Source of the DNA: Cristatella mucedo
Lineage: Eukaryota > Bryozoa > Phylactolaemata > Cristatellidae
DNA: 64,000 nucleotides
Direction: 5' to 3'
Assembly: GCA_009760855.2 (NCBI GenBank)
Contig: WPIO01000033.1
Coordinates: 342,001-406,000, forward strand
This document shows, one piece after another, positions 25,640-47,890 of the stretch (position 1 is its first letter; the number at the start of each line of letters is the position of its first letter). A program made the translations under genes and the position numbers. The notes below the pieces were generated by a model, which was not told where the DNA came from, made no database searches, and was given only the letters and a program-made list of their open reading frames with translations.

Positions 25640-26118
25640 TAACAGATGGTGCAAAACTCAGCAGCTAAGCTAATCTGTCGAATAAGTCCCAACCGATACA
25701 TTTACCCACTTCTCTCTGATCTGTATTGGCTGCCCATTTAGCAGACTATTTACTTTATTGCTCTGACACTCACTTTAAAGCTCTTTCATTCTTTTGTTCC
25801 AGCTTACCTATCTGAAATACTTTGTAATCAAGCATCCCTCCTGTCACTCTCTCAACAGCTATCACCACCACTTGCAGTTAGAAATACAGGATAGCCCAGT
25901 GCAGGATTAGAACCCACGACCTCGATCGTAAAGCTAAAACCCCACCTCTTCCTAACAGCATTTGCTCCGTCCGTGTGAATTATCGCATAAGTCCTTACGA
26001 AAATGTGCAGGCTATAACTAATCCAAGTGAAATTTTTTGTTCCAGCACATTTAGAATGCCTAGAATAGGATTTTTAGTTCTCTTAGGTTGCTACACATAT
26101 GAGTCATTGCTTTTATTA
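25640..26118 (+). mobile_element. LINE family C 3' fragment, diverged
   Basis: Broken frames read VQNSAAKLICRISPN and LLSDLYWLPI (25650-25745), then LTLKALSFFCSSLPI. These are the conserved region before the reverse-transcriptase C-terminus. The 3' UTR hairpin is decayed (AGAATAGGATTTTTAGTTCT near 26060) and the tail ends TTTTATTA. A SINE A fragment interrupts it at 25858-25938. Confidence 0.75.
25858..25938 (-). mobile_element. SINE family A fragment inserted in LINE C
   Basis: It carries TATCACCACCACTTGCAG, GTGCAGGATTAGAACCC and ACGACCTCGATCG, the central part of family A in minus orientation. LINE C sequence continues on both sides. Confidence 0.65.
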
Positions 26119-26560
26119 TGTTGCACATGCTAGTTTGAAACAAGCAACAGAAACACACAATGGCAGATAGAATGGGCCAGACCTTGTCACCTTAACTTGG
26201 CAGTGCATTTTAGAAGCCTCGTTTTAACGAAATGCCATGGTGCCTTTACATTCGGCTGTGCAGCCGTAAGAGTGTAGATGGATGGTATAACAACAGAGAT
26301 CTCGGGACTCCTACTTCACTGTCCATGTAGACGAAGCCCTCTGAGATTCGCGTGAAGAACAGAATGTTTATCAAGCTTGTGATGGTAGACTCTAAAATCT
26401 AAGCCGACAGCAAACTACTAATAAGCAGTGCTGACAGTCAGTGACTGCATGTAAGTGCATGCTTTCAACGAAGCTTTCTACAGTCACATCCGGTGGCTCA
26501 GCAAAGCACCGGCATGCCCAACTAGGCAAGGTGTGCTCTGGGTTTTAGCAGTGCTAAATA

Positions 26561-26810
<250 letters not shown>

Positions 26811-27027
26811 ACTTAAGGATCCAGTTTGCAAGTTCAGGTCCAGAAGCAGACAATCCTTCATTGCCCGCTGCAAGTAGGTGATTGCTGCTAAGGCTAAGGC
26901 AGGTCTTTCGTTTTTATTGAGGCTTTTGAATCAACCAACCATTACTTTTCCTTTTACAATGTAGCTGCCATACGGGTCAGGATATATATGCATGGCATCC
27001 AGAAGAGCTGAGAACCGTCACAAGGGT

Positions 27028-27160
27028 ATCATAATTCATTTCTATAGCACCATAAGAGAACTTAATCTCTATTCAGGCGCTTCACATATGCCACGGAGCT
27101 CGACCCCACGACCTCGACTATAGATAAATACATTCGCCTTAACCACTGGCCCAACTGTAT
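27028..27160 (-). mobile_element. SINE family B copy
   Basis: Minus strand: head GGGCCAGTGGTTAAGGCGAA, B box GTGGGGTCGAGCTCC, tail GCGCCTGAATAGAGATTAAG then TTCTCTTATGGTGC. Its head end overlaps the hairpin that begins at 27155. Confidence 0.85.
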
Positions 27161-27217
27161 AGTCAAGGCAGGGGTCCCCAGAGCCCAGCTCTGGTTGCCC
27201 CTGCCTTGACTATACAG
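27155..27217. repeat. Perfect 20-bp inverted repeat, hairpin of 63 nt
   Basis: Arms 27155-27174 and 27198-27217 are exact reverse complements. A second stem inside the loop pairs CCAGAG (27178-27183) with CTCTGG (27189-27194), leaving a 5-nt terminal loop. It could be a small palindromic element, a cruciform or a small-RNA precursor; the sequence alone does not decide. Confidence 0.9.
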
Positions 27218-28467
27218 AGCGAAAGGCAATTGGTCTTACAGGCTAATAGTTATGTAAATGAGACCTCAATAGCTACAATTTTTTGCACAACTACCATCGT
27301 CTAAAAGCCATACAACCATTCTTGTGCCCGAGCTATCGGCTGGTTTCACAAAGCACCCGATCTGTCAAGTCAATTTGGGCCTGCTTTGGAATCAATAGCA
27401 GCACATGTAAGAGCAATTTGGGCCTATCAGAGACTGATTTACACGAGCAAATTCACGAGAACGGCATCTCCAGGAAGAGCTGCTAACCACTGCCATCCGG
27501 TGGGTATTGTCAAGAAAAGTTATCGCTCATTAAGCTGCTCTGCTTTAGCAGGCTTGAGCAACCAGGCGCAACGCAGCTGAATCGAGGATGTAGGTAAGAT
27601 TTTGGAATGGGGCCAAACCACGAATCTATTTAAGGGACATGCTAACAAGTCCGGGTCATCGGAGTTTCTTCAGCTACCGACCGGCGTGAGCCTCTTCGCT
27701 ATTATATCAACCTAAAAAGACTGCTTCCGCTTTAGCAACTCAAAAATACGATAGTCTCCCTGAGAACTTATAGTCCATTCTGAAAGCAAATAAGGCATCG
27801 AACGTGCTCGCAGATGGTGGCCGCCTTTCTAGTCCCATTTGAAAAGCGATAACCCCAGTGAAGAAACCAGTTGAAGCCCGCGCCGAAAGTGGACCGCTCG
27901 AGAGATATTGCTCCTTTGGCCCGCTTCTGATCCGTGCTAGAGCAGCTTAGAACGAGCTGGCTGAATGCTAGCATCCTTGGGTGACTTGTTATGATTTGTA
28001 CCTGCGAGTCGTCGCTATTTTTCGGGCTTTAAACACTATCTGCAAAGGTAATTATATTATGTGCACCTCTCGAGAGGGAAATTCTAGAAGCCTCGGCTCA
28101 ACTTCTGTAGTTTTCGTTCCTACTGACGGAGCAGCTCTCTACCCAAATATCTACTGCAACTGCGACTAAGGAGCCCCTCCTTAATCGCTCCTGCAGCCAG
28201 CCAGCCAGCCTGCCTGCTGCGCTGCGAGAGCGATGAATGTGGCATTCGCGAAGGCTATTGGGCTTACGAACTTTCCAGGATGACCTTGAGAGGCTAAGGG
28301 TGACTAGGAATGGGGTCGCGGGACTCCGGCCAGCGTGCATCGCCGCTAGGGCTTAAGCTTCTCAAGTTCGGTCAAAATGCATGAGCTATTTGCCATCTCG
28401 AGCGAAGCGTTTAAATTTCTGGTCTTGATCACAAAATAGAGCACAGAAAAAATGTGGCAGAAAGTGA
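27218..28467. other. Intergenic, nothing recognised
   Basis: No gene or repeat family seen. There is a short (CCAG)n-like stretch near 28193-28210. ORFs lack domains. Confidence 0.5.
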
Positions 28468-28674
28468 AAACACTGTGCATGCTGCCACTAACCACATTTG
28501 CATGCTGACCCTGTGCATGTCACCCCTAACCATGTTTTTCATTTTGTTTGTTTTTCAAGCTTGATTTTACTTACCATTCAATTACATTCCATTCGCAGCA
28601 AATGTAAAGAGCCTAGAAAGAGATTAAGTTCTCTGAGGGTGCTTTATCAAGTACATTATTATTATTATTATTAT
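28468..28674 (+). mobile_element. LINE family C 3' end
   Basis: Starts in the family 3' UTR (ACTGTGCATGCTGCCACTAA), carries the tail hairpin (AGAGATTAAGTTCTCT) and ends in (ATT)n. No coding part remains. Confidence 0.85.
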
Positions 28675-31120
28675 ATTCGTTGCTAATTTTCGACCGGCCC
28701 CCCCCCAGGCCCCCGACGAAGGAGAACAGCGCTGCGGATGTGCTTTAAAGGCTTGGTTTTCTCCGACGTGTACAAAGTCAGATCGGATTTTAAAAAGAGA
28801 GATATTCAGCAATTCCGTAGCCGGATGACCCGGGAAAGCTTTAATTTCCGCATACAGAGACCGATTTAGAGCTGCGTCACTAAAACACCAGCTCTCGCTC
28901 AAAATTAACTTGGGGGTAAAATTCTGAAAATTGACGACTCAGGTAGCGGGTTCAAGTAAACTGCAGGCAATTCTTTATTTCCCAGTGCAAATGCTGCTAT
29001 CCGCTGGGACTATTCTCCCGCTATGTTAAATATGGCTGTTAAAGCAGCCTTTTCTGTTGCTTGCTTTCAATGCAGACGTAGAATCCGCACGCTGAAGGCA
29101 TGCTGCCGAGAAATACTCTCGCCACTTTAATAAAATCGGTACCTCATTTTTGGAGAACATCGCAGGCTTAGCACCGAAGGCGCTTGGCCTCTTGCAAGCC
29201 TTTTAGACGATATTCCTAATGATATTTGTACCGTCGTATACGGAGCCTGAAGACAAGCCCCGAAGGACCACACAGTCTGTCTTGCTTCTGGGCTACTCGT
29301 ACCCTGCTTTCGTCCTGTTTCGATCTGTATTCTTGCGGAAAGTTGGCACGCTCGGTTTGCTTTCAGCCTTGCCTCCTACTAGCTTTAACCCTAGAGCGAT
29401 CGTGGGGAAAATAACTTTTGTTAGGAAGCTAGGAAATGAGCCTCCGAGATGCAGCTACCGGATAATTTGAACATTCAGCGAAGCTCTTTGCACCCACCGT
29501 CTCATGATCTGATTCCTACCTGGAGAGCCCAAATTGTCCCATAAACAGGGTCTCTCCTGGAAAGCATCGACGATTACTTCTCTCAAGTCGTCTGCCATGC
29601 CTTTCAAAACAATAAAGAAGGCGTGCCCTTGACGGCGCCGATGATTGGTCATATGCTAAGTCTTTCACCAGTCATGGCCAAATAAGTAGAGCCGTGCTCA
29701 GCTTCCGAGTCTTCGTTCAGTCTTTCATCGTTCTTTGAACCCCCTCAGTTTAAGTGGCTTATACACCCAAAAATGACTTCCCACCGAGCCCTGCAGCCAG
29801 CCATTGTGTACTCTGGCCTGATGTCATCCGATTAGGAAAGAGCAACAGCAGAAATGAATTTGTCAACCGCACATCCCCGAGCCAGACTAAGGTGAGCAGA
29901 TAAAGTAAAGACTGCCGATTAACAGCCTCATTCATACAGCAGGAAGAAAATCTTAGTGGCGATCGCTCCTGCTTGTAGTGGGAATAAAAATCACCTGCAG
30001 CAGGACTCGAACTCTCAACCTGGGTCTTGAAGTTCAAACACTTTATGCCGAGGCTAAGCACCAGGGACAAAAAAGCACAACAATAAGCAAAGCAAAACGA
30101 CGAGCTTACTCGGACATGTAGAAATCTATGAGCACGCTCGGAAAAATCATCCGCAAGGGGAAGTGATTTAGCTTGACGACTTGGCAGACCACAGCGAGTT
30201 GCACATAACCAGCAAGAGAGCCAGGTCAGTCGTACTTGGATGAGAAGCTAAGAAGCATTCTGACTCGGCCGTGTCCGTTTAGGGCTTTGAAGGACACACA
30301 CTTAAGTTCACGGATGACACGTGGTAGAGTTAGATCCAAATGTCACTCTGCCCAAACAAACCTTTAACATGAGAGCTCATTTTTTTGATGGGCTGTCAAC
30401 TCAGCCTGGTTGCATCCGAGACCCTACCGATATCTACCCTTTATAGCTTTAAGCACTTTTAATCCCAACTATGCGGAAGCTTCGCTGACCGAAACTGGAG
30501 GTTTCCGGCTTTCTGGAACAGAAGCTAAGATGACAACCTAAGGGGGGTCAACGGAACCAATATAAAGCGAGCCAAATCGGCTTTAAAAACTTGTGTGAAC
30601 AGAATAAACTACCGTATTTGCTACGGACGGTAGTTATTTTAACTATCAGGAGTTATAAGATTAAAGATCGAGCTGAATGGAATGGGTAGGTGAAAATACG
30701 TAACTACTCACTAGGAAATCGTGCTCAATAGCTAGTTTAAATTTTCTTCGATTAAGTTTGAAAAACATGATATGCCTAAATGTTGCTCCTATAAAATAGA
30801 GTTCCGTCCAAAGTTGTATTTGTAGTACTGGGAATATTGCGAGAGACTGATGCAACTGATGCCGATGTACCTCGTGGGTAAAACTGACAGACACTCGTCT
30901 GGAGACGACCAGCAGCAGATTGGAAATTCACAGCTCTGCCAACACCAGAATATGGCTCTTTTAGGCAAGAATGAACAGCATAGTATAAACTCCAAACATT
31001 TTCAAAAGCCTGGAAGTATTAGTTAAGAGTATATTAGTCATTGCTGAAGGGCAGCAAATCATACCCAAAAAAGCAACAAAGACTTAAAAGGCTGTTATGC
31101 TGGAGGCTTTTCTACATTGA
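28675..31120. other. Intergenic, nothing recognised except an old SINE
   Basis: About 2.4 kb without a supported gene. A diverged SINE A lies at 29940-30066. A 9-bp inverted repeat (AACTACCGT / ACGGTAGTT) lies at 30607-30635. Confidence 0.5.
29940..30066 (-). mobile_element. Diverged SINE family A copy
   Basis: Shares GGCGATCGCTCC, GCAGCAGGACTCGAACTC and the following head region with family A in minus orientation, with many substitutions. Confidence 0.5.
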
Positions 31121-31560
31121 AGTCGAAGTTTGAGGGGCTTTCAGATTGGCATACATTAGCCAACAGACGTTGTCTCGAGCAACTAAGAAAACGAGCAGAG
31201 CACTGGGGTAGTAGAACCGTTGGGTAAGTGAGTAGCATGGAGGTAGCAGTATCGTACAGCCGTTAAGGATCAGGCCAAACTGGGATCAGGACAGAGGATA
31301 CTATTGCATAAGAACTGTGGAGGTGAACTCCAGTGTAAAATTTGCAGAGCAAAAGCTTCTGTCGGCAATGGTGTCTAGGCGAAAGAATGGAACAGCCATT
31401 AATTGCATAGAGGACCTGAGAGCACGAGGAGGCTGAAACTGGTGCAGCAGCTCAGCTAGGCATGAAGGATCCAAGCCATCGTTGGCCTTGTAGGTCAAAG
31501 TGAGAATCTCGCTCTATATCCGTTGATCAAGCAGGAGCTATATCCATCGCCACAGCATAT
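31121..31560 (-). mobile_element. LINE family D 3' fragment, diverged
   Basis: The minus-strand frame reads [33 protein letters not shown] and then the 3' UTR. It matches the 20660 copy with lesions. The TACAT tail is not clear. Confidence 0.75.
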
Positions 31561-32752
31561 GTTGAAGCTTTTTTTCGGTAGCCTACCAATACTAAATTGT
31601 AGTACCAGACCAAGTCAGAAACAGGGCGCAAGTATGATCCTCTGCCAGCCATTGCGGTAGGCAGTCGATAATCCTGGGCAAGGGCCGGAACCCAGGCTAA
31701 TACACGAGCAGCCTAAATTAGCAAGGGAAGCGTTTTGCATTATTCGATCGGATGTGAGCATCGCCACATGGCCCAGTGTTCTAAAATGGTGCTAAAGCTA
31801 TTCTCACAAGGGTAGTCTATCCAAGGAGCTAGTGCTGTATATGCTTAAGATATTGATGTTTCAGGTCGGCCCTCTCTACGAAACTGGGCAGCGTCCACTT
31901 GGAGTACGCATTCGTACAAGCCTGTTGTTACATAGTTAATTGGTATCAGACTGTTCCATTTTCTGACAGTCACCTGCAGCAGTTTGCTTGCGACGGCCAC
32001 CGGTTATTAGGTAAGGCCGGGTGTGCATCTGCAAGGGCTATTGGTAGCAGCCATCGTTGGGCGCTTCAGCTAGAAGCCTGGGGCTTCAGCATATACTCAC
32101 GTTTGCCTTAAACTTGCTAGCACAGCTGCACCCATAGCTGCAACCAGTGCACCAAGTAACCACGGGTTAAGCGAGAAAGGCCACTGGGCACGTGAGGTTA
32201 TGCACTCAAAACATCTTAATAGCATTAAAGTTTATTCTGAGAGCACGGCTACCCGTGCTACTGCTGAACACTATTTAGCATTCAACTCTCCGTGGATTCA
32301 CCATTCCACCCACCACACATGACGGCAGTCACAATGAGAAGGCTCGGACGAAAACGTGACCATTTAAGTGATCATCAAAGTGATAGATGCTCTCTACTGC
32401 GAATGCCAGGTGCTGCCAAGAAAAAAAATCTGTACAATCTGCATCCCGCCCACCTTTGACTTGTTTCTTCATCCCTTTGCGACAACGTGCGATTCTAATT
32501 CTAAATGCGTTCGGAGCCTCGAGAGGGTTCCATCAAAAAGGTTTGGAATGACAAGGCTATTACAGGACCGTAGCACCATCGCTGGTATGCTAGGACTAAG
32601 ACAGCACAACAGTATGTCAGACTAAAGAAATTGTAAAAAATAAGCGTATCACACACATCACGTATTGTGCAACCATAGTACCAGACATCTAGAAGCAAGG
32701 ATGCCACTGCGATAAGAACTGCAGCTAAATTCCTCCAGATTAGTCTAGTAAC
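31561..32752. other. 3' flank of PAPSS
   Basis: No gene seen. The PAPSS 3' UTR must lie in its right part. A candidate poly(A) signal is at 32231-32236. Confidence 0.4.
32231..32236 (-). promoter_or_regulatory. Candidate PAPSS poly(A) signal
   Basis: AATAAA on the minus strand about 520 bp after the PAPSS stop codon. It is the first exact match I see downstream; position is the only support. Confidence 0.3.
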
Positions 32753-43804
<11,052 letters not shown>

Positions 43805-44571
43805 CTGAATAAAACCCAAAAGAGCATGAAAATTAGCCGCAACGAGCAGCAAGGAAGAAGGAATGCCGGAGAATGTCGATGGCTCCTGCATCATAATGTC
43901 ACGGCAAAGCAGAGATGCAGCGACAGTGATATTAGCAGGCACAGCACCATTCTCAGTGAAGGATAGCCGTCGAGCGCTGTACGATGTCAAACGAGTTGAA
44001 GACAGATACTGCCAGCAAGAGTGACTCAAGACTGCGGTCTACTGTGCCTACCCCACAGACCCAATGCTCTAAAGGCAAATGCCCCTTGCCCCGAAAATCT
44101 CGGGGATGCTCGACTCTCGAGATCAAACCGTAAGAGTTGAAAGCGCCTCTCAGATTTTCGATGCCCTTGACGAGGCATTGCAGGACAAGCAAAAGAGCAC
44201 AACATGGATGAGCCGAGAGTCGGATGGGCGCAGCGCTATCGCAGGCTTGGGAGTTTCACAGGGGCAACATGAGAAAGGGCTCTCGACAAGGCAGGGAGCA
44301 GAGCTGGTTGCAGTGTCGCAGCGTGACGGATGGCTAGAATGGCAGCGCTAACCTAAAGCAACAGTCCCGAATCAAAGTAAGTAAGAACACGAGCAGGCAG
44401 TAAAGGAGAGCTGCCTATTCTACTCGAAATTCGCTAACATTTTACTAGTCAGCAAAACTGTGGCAGGGCGCCAGTCACGATGCTGTTAATAGAAGAATTG
44501 GGCCTGTGATACGAAATAATAACAACCGATACACTCCATTCCCTAAACAAAATCGCCATCATCGAAACTGA

Positions 44572-44677
44572 CTCGATGCTTGCACGGGTAGTCGTCGGCT
44601 CGGTGTGGTGTCAGAGTGGCTGTGCTCTCGATGCTTGCACGGGTAGTCGTCGGCTCGGTGTGGTGTCAGCGTGGCTG
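44572..44677. repeat. 55-bp tandem duplication
   Basis: Two nearly identical units start CTCGATGCTTGCACGGGTAG at 44572 and 44627. Their near-identity implies recent origin. Confidence 0.92.
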
Positions 44678-44949
44678 AGCCCAGAGCTGCCAGCAGGCCT
44701 GCAGTGGCAATGCGCTGCTAAACAAGGCAGCATGGCTCGGCACGGCACGGCCTACCTGCAGGTATCTCCAGTCCGAAGACATCTCCGATCCGACTGCCTA
44801 TCGTGAGAGCTGAGAGCAAAGTGAAGGTGCCACCACCCCCATACAACTAGCTGGAGACCGCCCCGCCCCTAACCCATCGAGTGAGGTTATGACCTTGTAA
44901 GGAACGCTAAAAAATGTTGGCTCATCGTCTGGGGGGTGTGAGCTCGAAA

Positions 44950-45009
44950 CTGGGGTCAGAAGATGTGACGATCGAAGTTCGCTGGAGGCTGGGGTCAGAA
45001 GGTGTGACG
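44950..45009. repeat. 39-bp spaced tandem repeat
   Basis: CTGGGGTCAGAAG(A/G)TGTGA occurs at 44950 and 44989. Confidence 0.85.
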
Positions 45010-47204
45010 TTTGACGAGCCTTGAAGGCTGTCGCCCTAGAAAAACCCACGCTCGGAAGTACTGCGGTGTGTAGCGATGTTATCACCGCGAGCCACTACAA
45101 TGGCACTGCACGGAGATTCCCAAGACTTGCACTTTCAAATACATTTTTCCTAAATAGGCTCGACGTTGGCGACGTAATGTACATACGTCTCGTGGACGAG
45201 TCGCGTACAAGAAGGCAATGCTAATACATGAGCGGTAGAACTTTCACTACGGTCCACTGCACTGCACTGCTACATAGCTGGCAGAGAAACGGTCCACTAG
45301 TGACACTGGCTGTTGTTTTACACGTGCTCAAAGGCCCTAAATTTCAACGGCCCTTAATTAAAACAATCTAAGCAAAACGTTAGCGCAACCCATTGAGGCG
45401 CAGCGCGGTGAGCGGCTACAAGCCTACGATGCCGACTCTCCGGCCCCCTTCCCGGCCAATCGCTGCAGGCGAACAGGCTCGTTTTAAGCAGGGACAGAAG
45501 ACGCTGCCTGAGGGCGCATGCGGACTACGTGATGCGCGCGCACACCTGTGTACGACAGTTGCGCAGCATGCGATCGCACATCAACGTGCCACAGGATCGG
45601 ATAGTACGGATAGATAGTATCTGGGTATTCACATGCGAGACGGAGCACGGAGAGCTTAGAACTCGGGACGGGACTTCCGAGCGCTTACGCTTTCTAACCT
45701 AATGTGTAGCCTACGCTATTCAATGACCTGAGGCTAATATACGGCCAACATCTTAGCGTCCTAAAAATGCGTACCGTTTTTTGTTTCTTGTGGTCTTCCA
45801 TCGCGCCAGTTGCTTTGCAGCGACGCCAACAATAACCGGCAGCGGAAGCCGCCGCGTTGGTAACACAAGTAGTCTGCGGGGCGGAAATGCCACGCCCGTG
45901 TTCATCAATCCAGCAGCCGCGGTAGCATTAGGCGCCGTGACCTAGCATTCTGTTGTCGTAGCATGTCACTCAATGCAGCCTTATGCTATTCACTGTACAC
46001 ATTATTTTCTTTGAGTAAAGCTATAGGAAAGATCCGTAAGTAGTTTGAAGTCCTCAGGCCACAAACAACGAAAGTGATTGTAGGTGTGCCGGTCTTGCAT
46101 ATTGCTATTTAAGAAAGTCCGTTTCGTTAACGCACAGCATGCGGCGTGCTAACTCGGGCAGACTATGACTGATGTTCACTATTCCTCGTTCCTCATCATA
46201 CTGGCAAAGAATCGAGTGCGCGATAGTCTACAGCCAAGGCCGTATACAAGCAGACGCTTGTAATAGGCTAGAAGTTGCCATCCAGAAGTTGCAGGCCTAT
46301 GCATTTGAGGCTCAAGGCCGCGGCCTGTGGCGCCCTGCGTGGCCGTTGCTGAACGCATGTTACCCTCCGTTGCCGTCAAATAGTTTTCTCACGTTATGGA
46401 TGTGGACTTGTTGCGTTTAATTACGGGCGCTCTTCCGCGCTGCCGTATTCAGCCACTGTCGGCACACCGGCGTGCATTGACGCTGCACATGAAAGTCGCC
46501 AACCGTGCGTGCTTCAAGGGTTGGGCGACGCCGGGTTTTGACGCGCGTCGGCTGAGATTTGCACTGTTACAAGATCTGTGCTTGTGTCGCCAGCTCTGTG
46601 CGCGCTAAATCCTCGTAGTGCAGAGTAGCTAGTGAAGTTCAAGCGAGACAGCCTAGAATGGCCTAGAAGGACCCACGCAGATCCACGCAGAACGAAGCTT
46701 CCGTTCAGCCAATTGCGCTTTCTCCCCCAGCTCGTCGACGGGGCAGCTACTGCGAAGCTGAAGTAGCAGACGACGAGTCCCGTAGCCGTCCATCTGAGGG
46801 TAGGCGGGGTGGGGCTGCTAAACCGGAAGCCACCGCTAGGGAAATTCGTGGAAGGCAGACGCCTTTTAAGACTCGGCCACTAAGCTCCTAGCCTTCGGCT
46901 CCTAGCCCGAGAAGCCTTGACCCGGTGGGTCAAGAGTTCTCGGACTATTCAAGCTAAATGGTTAGGCCGACCGGTCAACCGACCTGATTCGGACCTCTCC
47001 ACCTGAGGTAGCAGCTCGGTATATTCCGCGTAAGTACTTGAATCTCTGTAACTGTGTCGGGAAAACTTTGTCACGAGTTTATGATTCGGAGTCGTCCTCG
47101 CCGAGTTGACCTCGTCGAGTTGACCTCGCCGAGTTGTCACGGACCCGTGTGTTCGTCTGTAACTCCATAATGATACGAAGACTAGGCTAGTGGTATGCGG
47201 GAAA

Positions 47205-47890
47205 TTTTTTTCATAGAGCATTCGAAATACAATCGGCTTTCAATACGCACGTGATAGCCAACAGACTCCATCTCCGAATTTCAAAGAGAAAGTGAGGAGC
47301 GTAGCTCAGTCAGAAGGACAGTCGAGAAAGTGAGTAGCATGGAAGTCGCAGCCGAGGACGGCTAGAAAGGATATGCCACAGTCGGCAGTAGAAGGCAAGA
47401 CAGTGTTGCTTAATGATTGTGGAAGTGTGTTGCACAGTCTAGGACCTGCAGAGCAAAATTCTATATGCCAGCGTCTTTAGGTTTAGGAATGGAAAAATCC
47501 TAGCTGATTTAACAGCCTCATTTGTACAGCGGTTGAAGGGCCTTATCGGCTATCGCCACCGCTTACAGTTGGCAATGAAGGATCGCTCACCCCGGTCGTG
47601 GAGAGCGAGCACCTTACCTCCTGATCGACCACAGCCCAGTAACAGATAATTCAAAGACGTGAGAGCACGAGGAGGCTGAAACTGACAAACAGTAGGGCTA
47701 GGTGCGAAGGAGTCGAGCCAGGGCGGGCATTGTGAGTCAAGAGTAAAAGAACTCACGGTTTCCATTTATCAACCCGAGTCTAACGCAGTTCATTCAGCAA
47801 AGGAGACACGAGGCAGAAAGTCTTGGAATTTTAGTCCAACCTGGGAGCCATACTCATGACCAGCTGGAGAGGCTCAGTGACTTGGTACGA
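47205..47890 (-). mobile_element. LINE family D 3' fragment split by a SINE
   Basis: The minus-strand 3' UTR and C-terminal sequence of family D (47210-47490) continue after a SINE A insertion (47493-47638) with CQFQPPRALTS and the upstream coding part (47640-47890). Many differences mark it as an old copy. Confidence 0.75.
47493..47638 (-). mobile_element. SINE family A nested in LINE D
   Basis: TAGCTGATTTAACAGCCTCA, the CCACCGCTTACAG body and the head region are present, flanked on both sides by family D sequence. The SINE inserted after the LINE copy did. The B-box segment appears deleted. Confidence 0.78.

Larger units (their letters stand above)
43805..47204. other. Upstream of PAPSS: no exon identified
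   Basis: The missing first exon and promoter of PAPSS should lie here or further right, but I could not fix them. The stretch 45390-46620 is CpG-rich and has a CCAAT box (GGCCAATCG at 45453-45461), so it is a promoter candidate. Two tandem duplications are at 44572-44677 and 44950-45009. Confidence 0.4.

Noticed and set aside
30607-30635. 9-bp inverted repeat as a regulatory hairpin
   Set aside because: It is short, isolated and in intergenic DNA without other signal; such palindromes are expected by chance.
43805-44029. N-terminal extension of PAPSS by read-through to the ATG at 44029
   Set aside because: The frame is open, but a good polypyrimidine acceptor precedes 43804 and the extra residues resemble no PAPSS. 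A separate first exon is more likely.
45393-46608. Plus-strand ORFs in the CpG-rich region as a gene
   Set aside because: Short frames without domains, splice support or conserved residues. CpG content alone better fits a promoter region.
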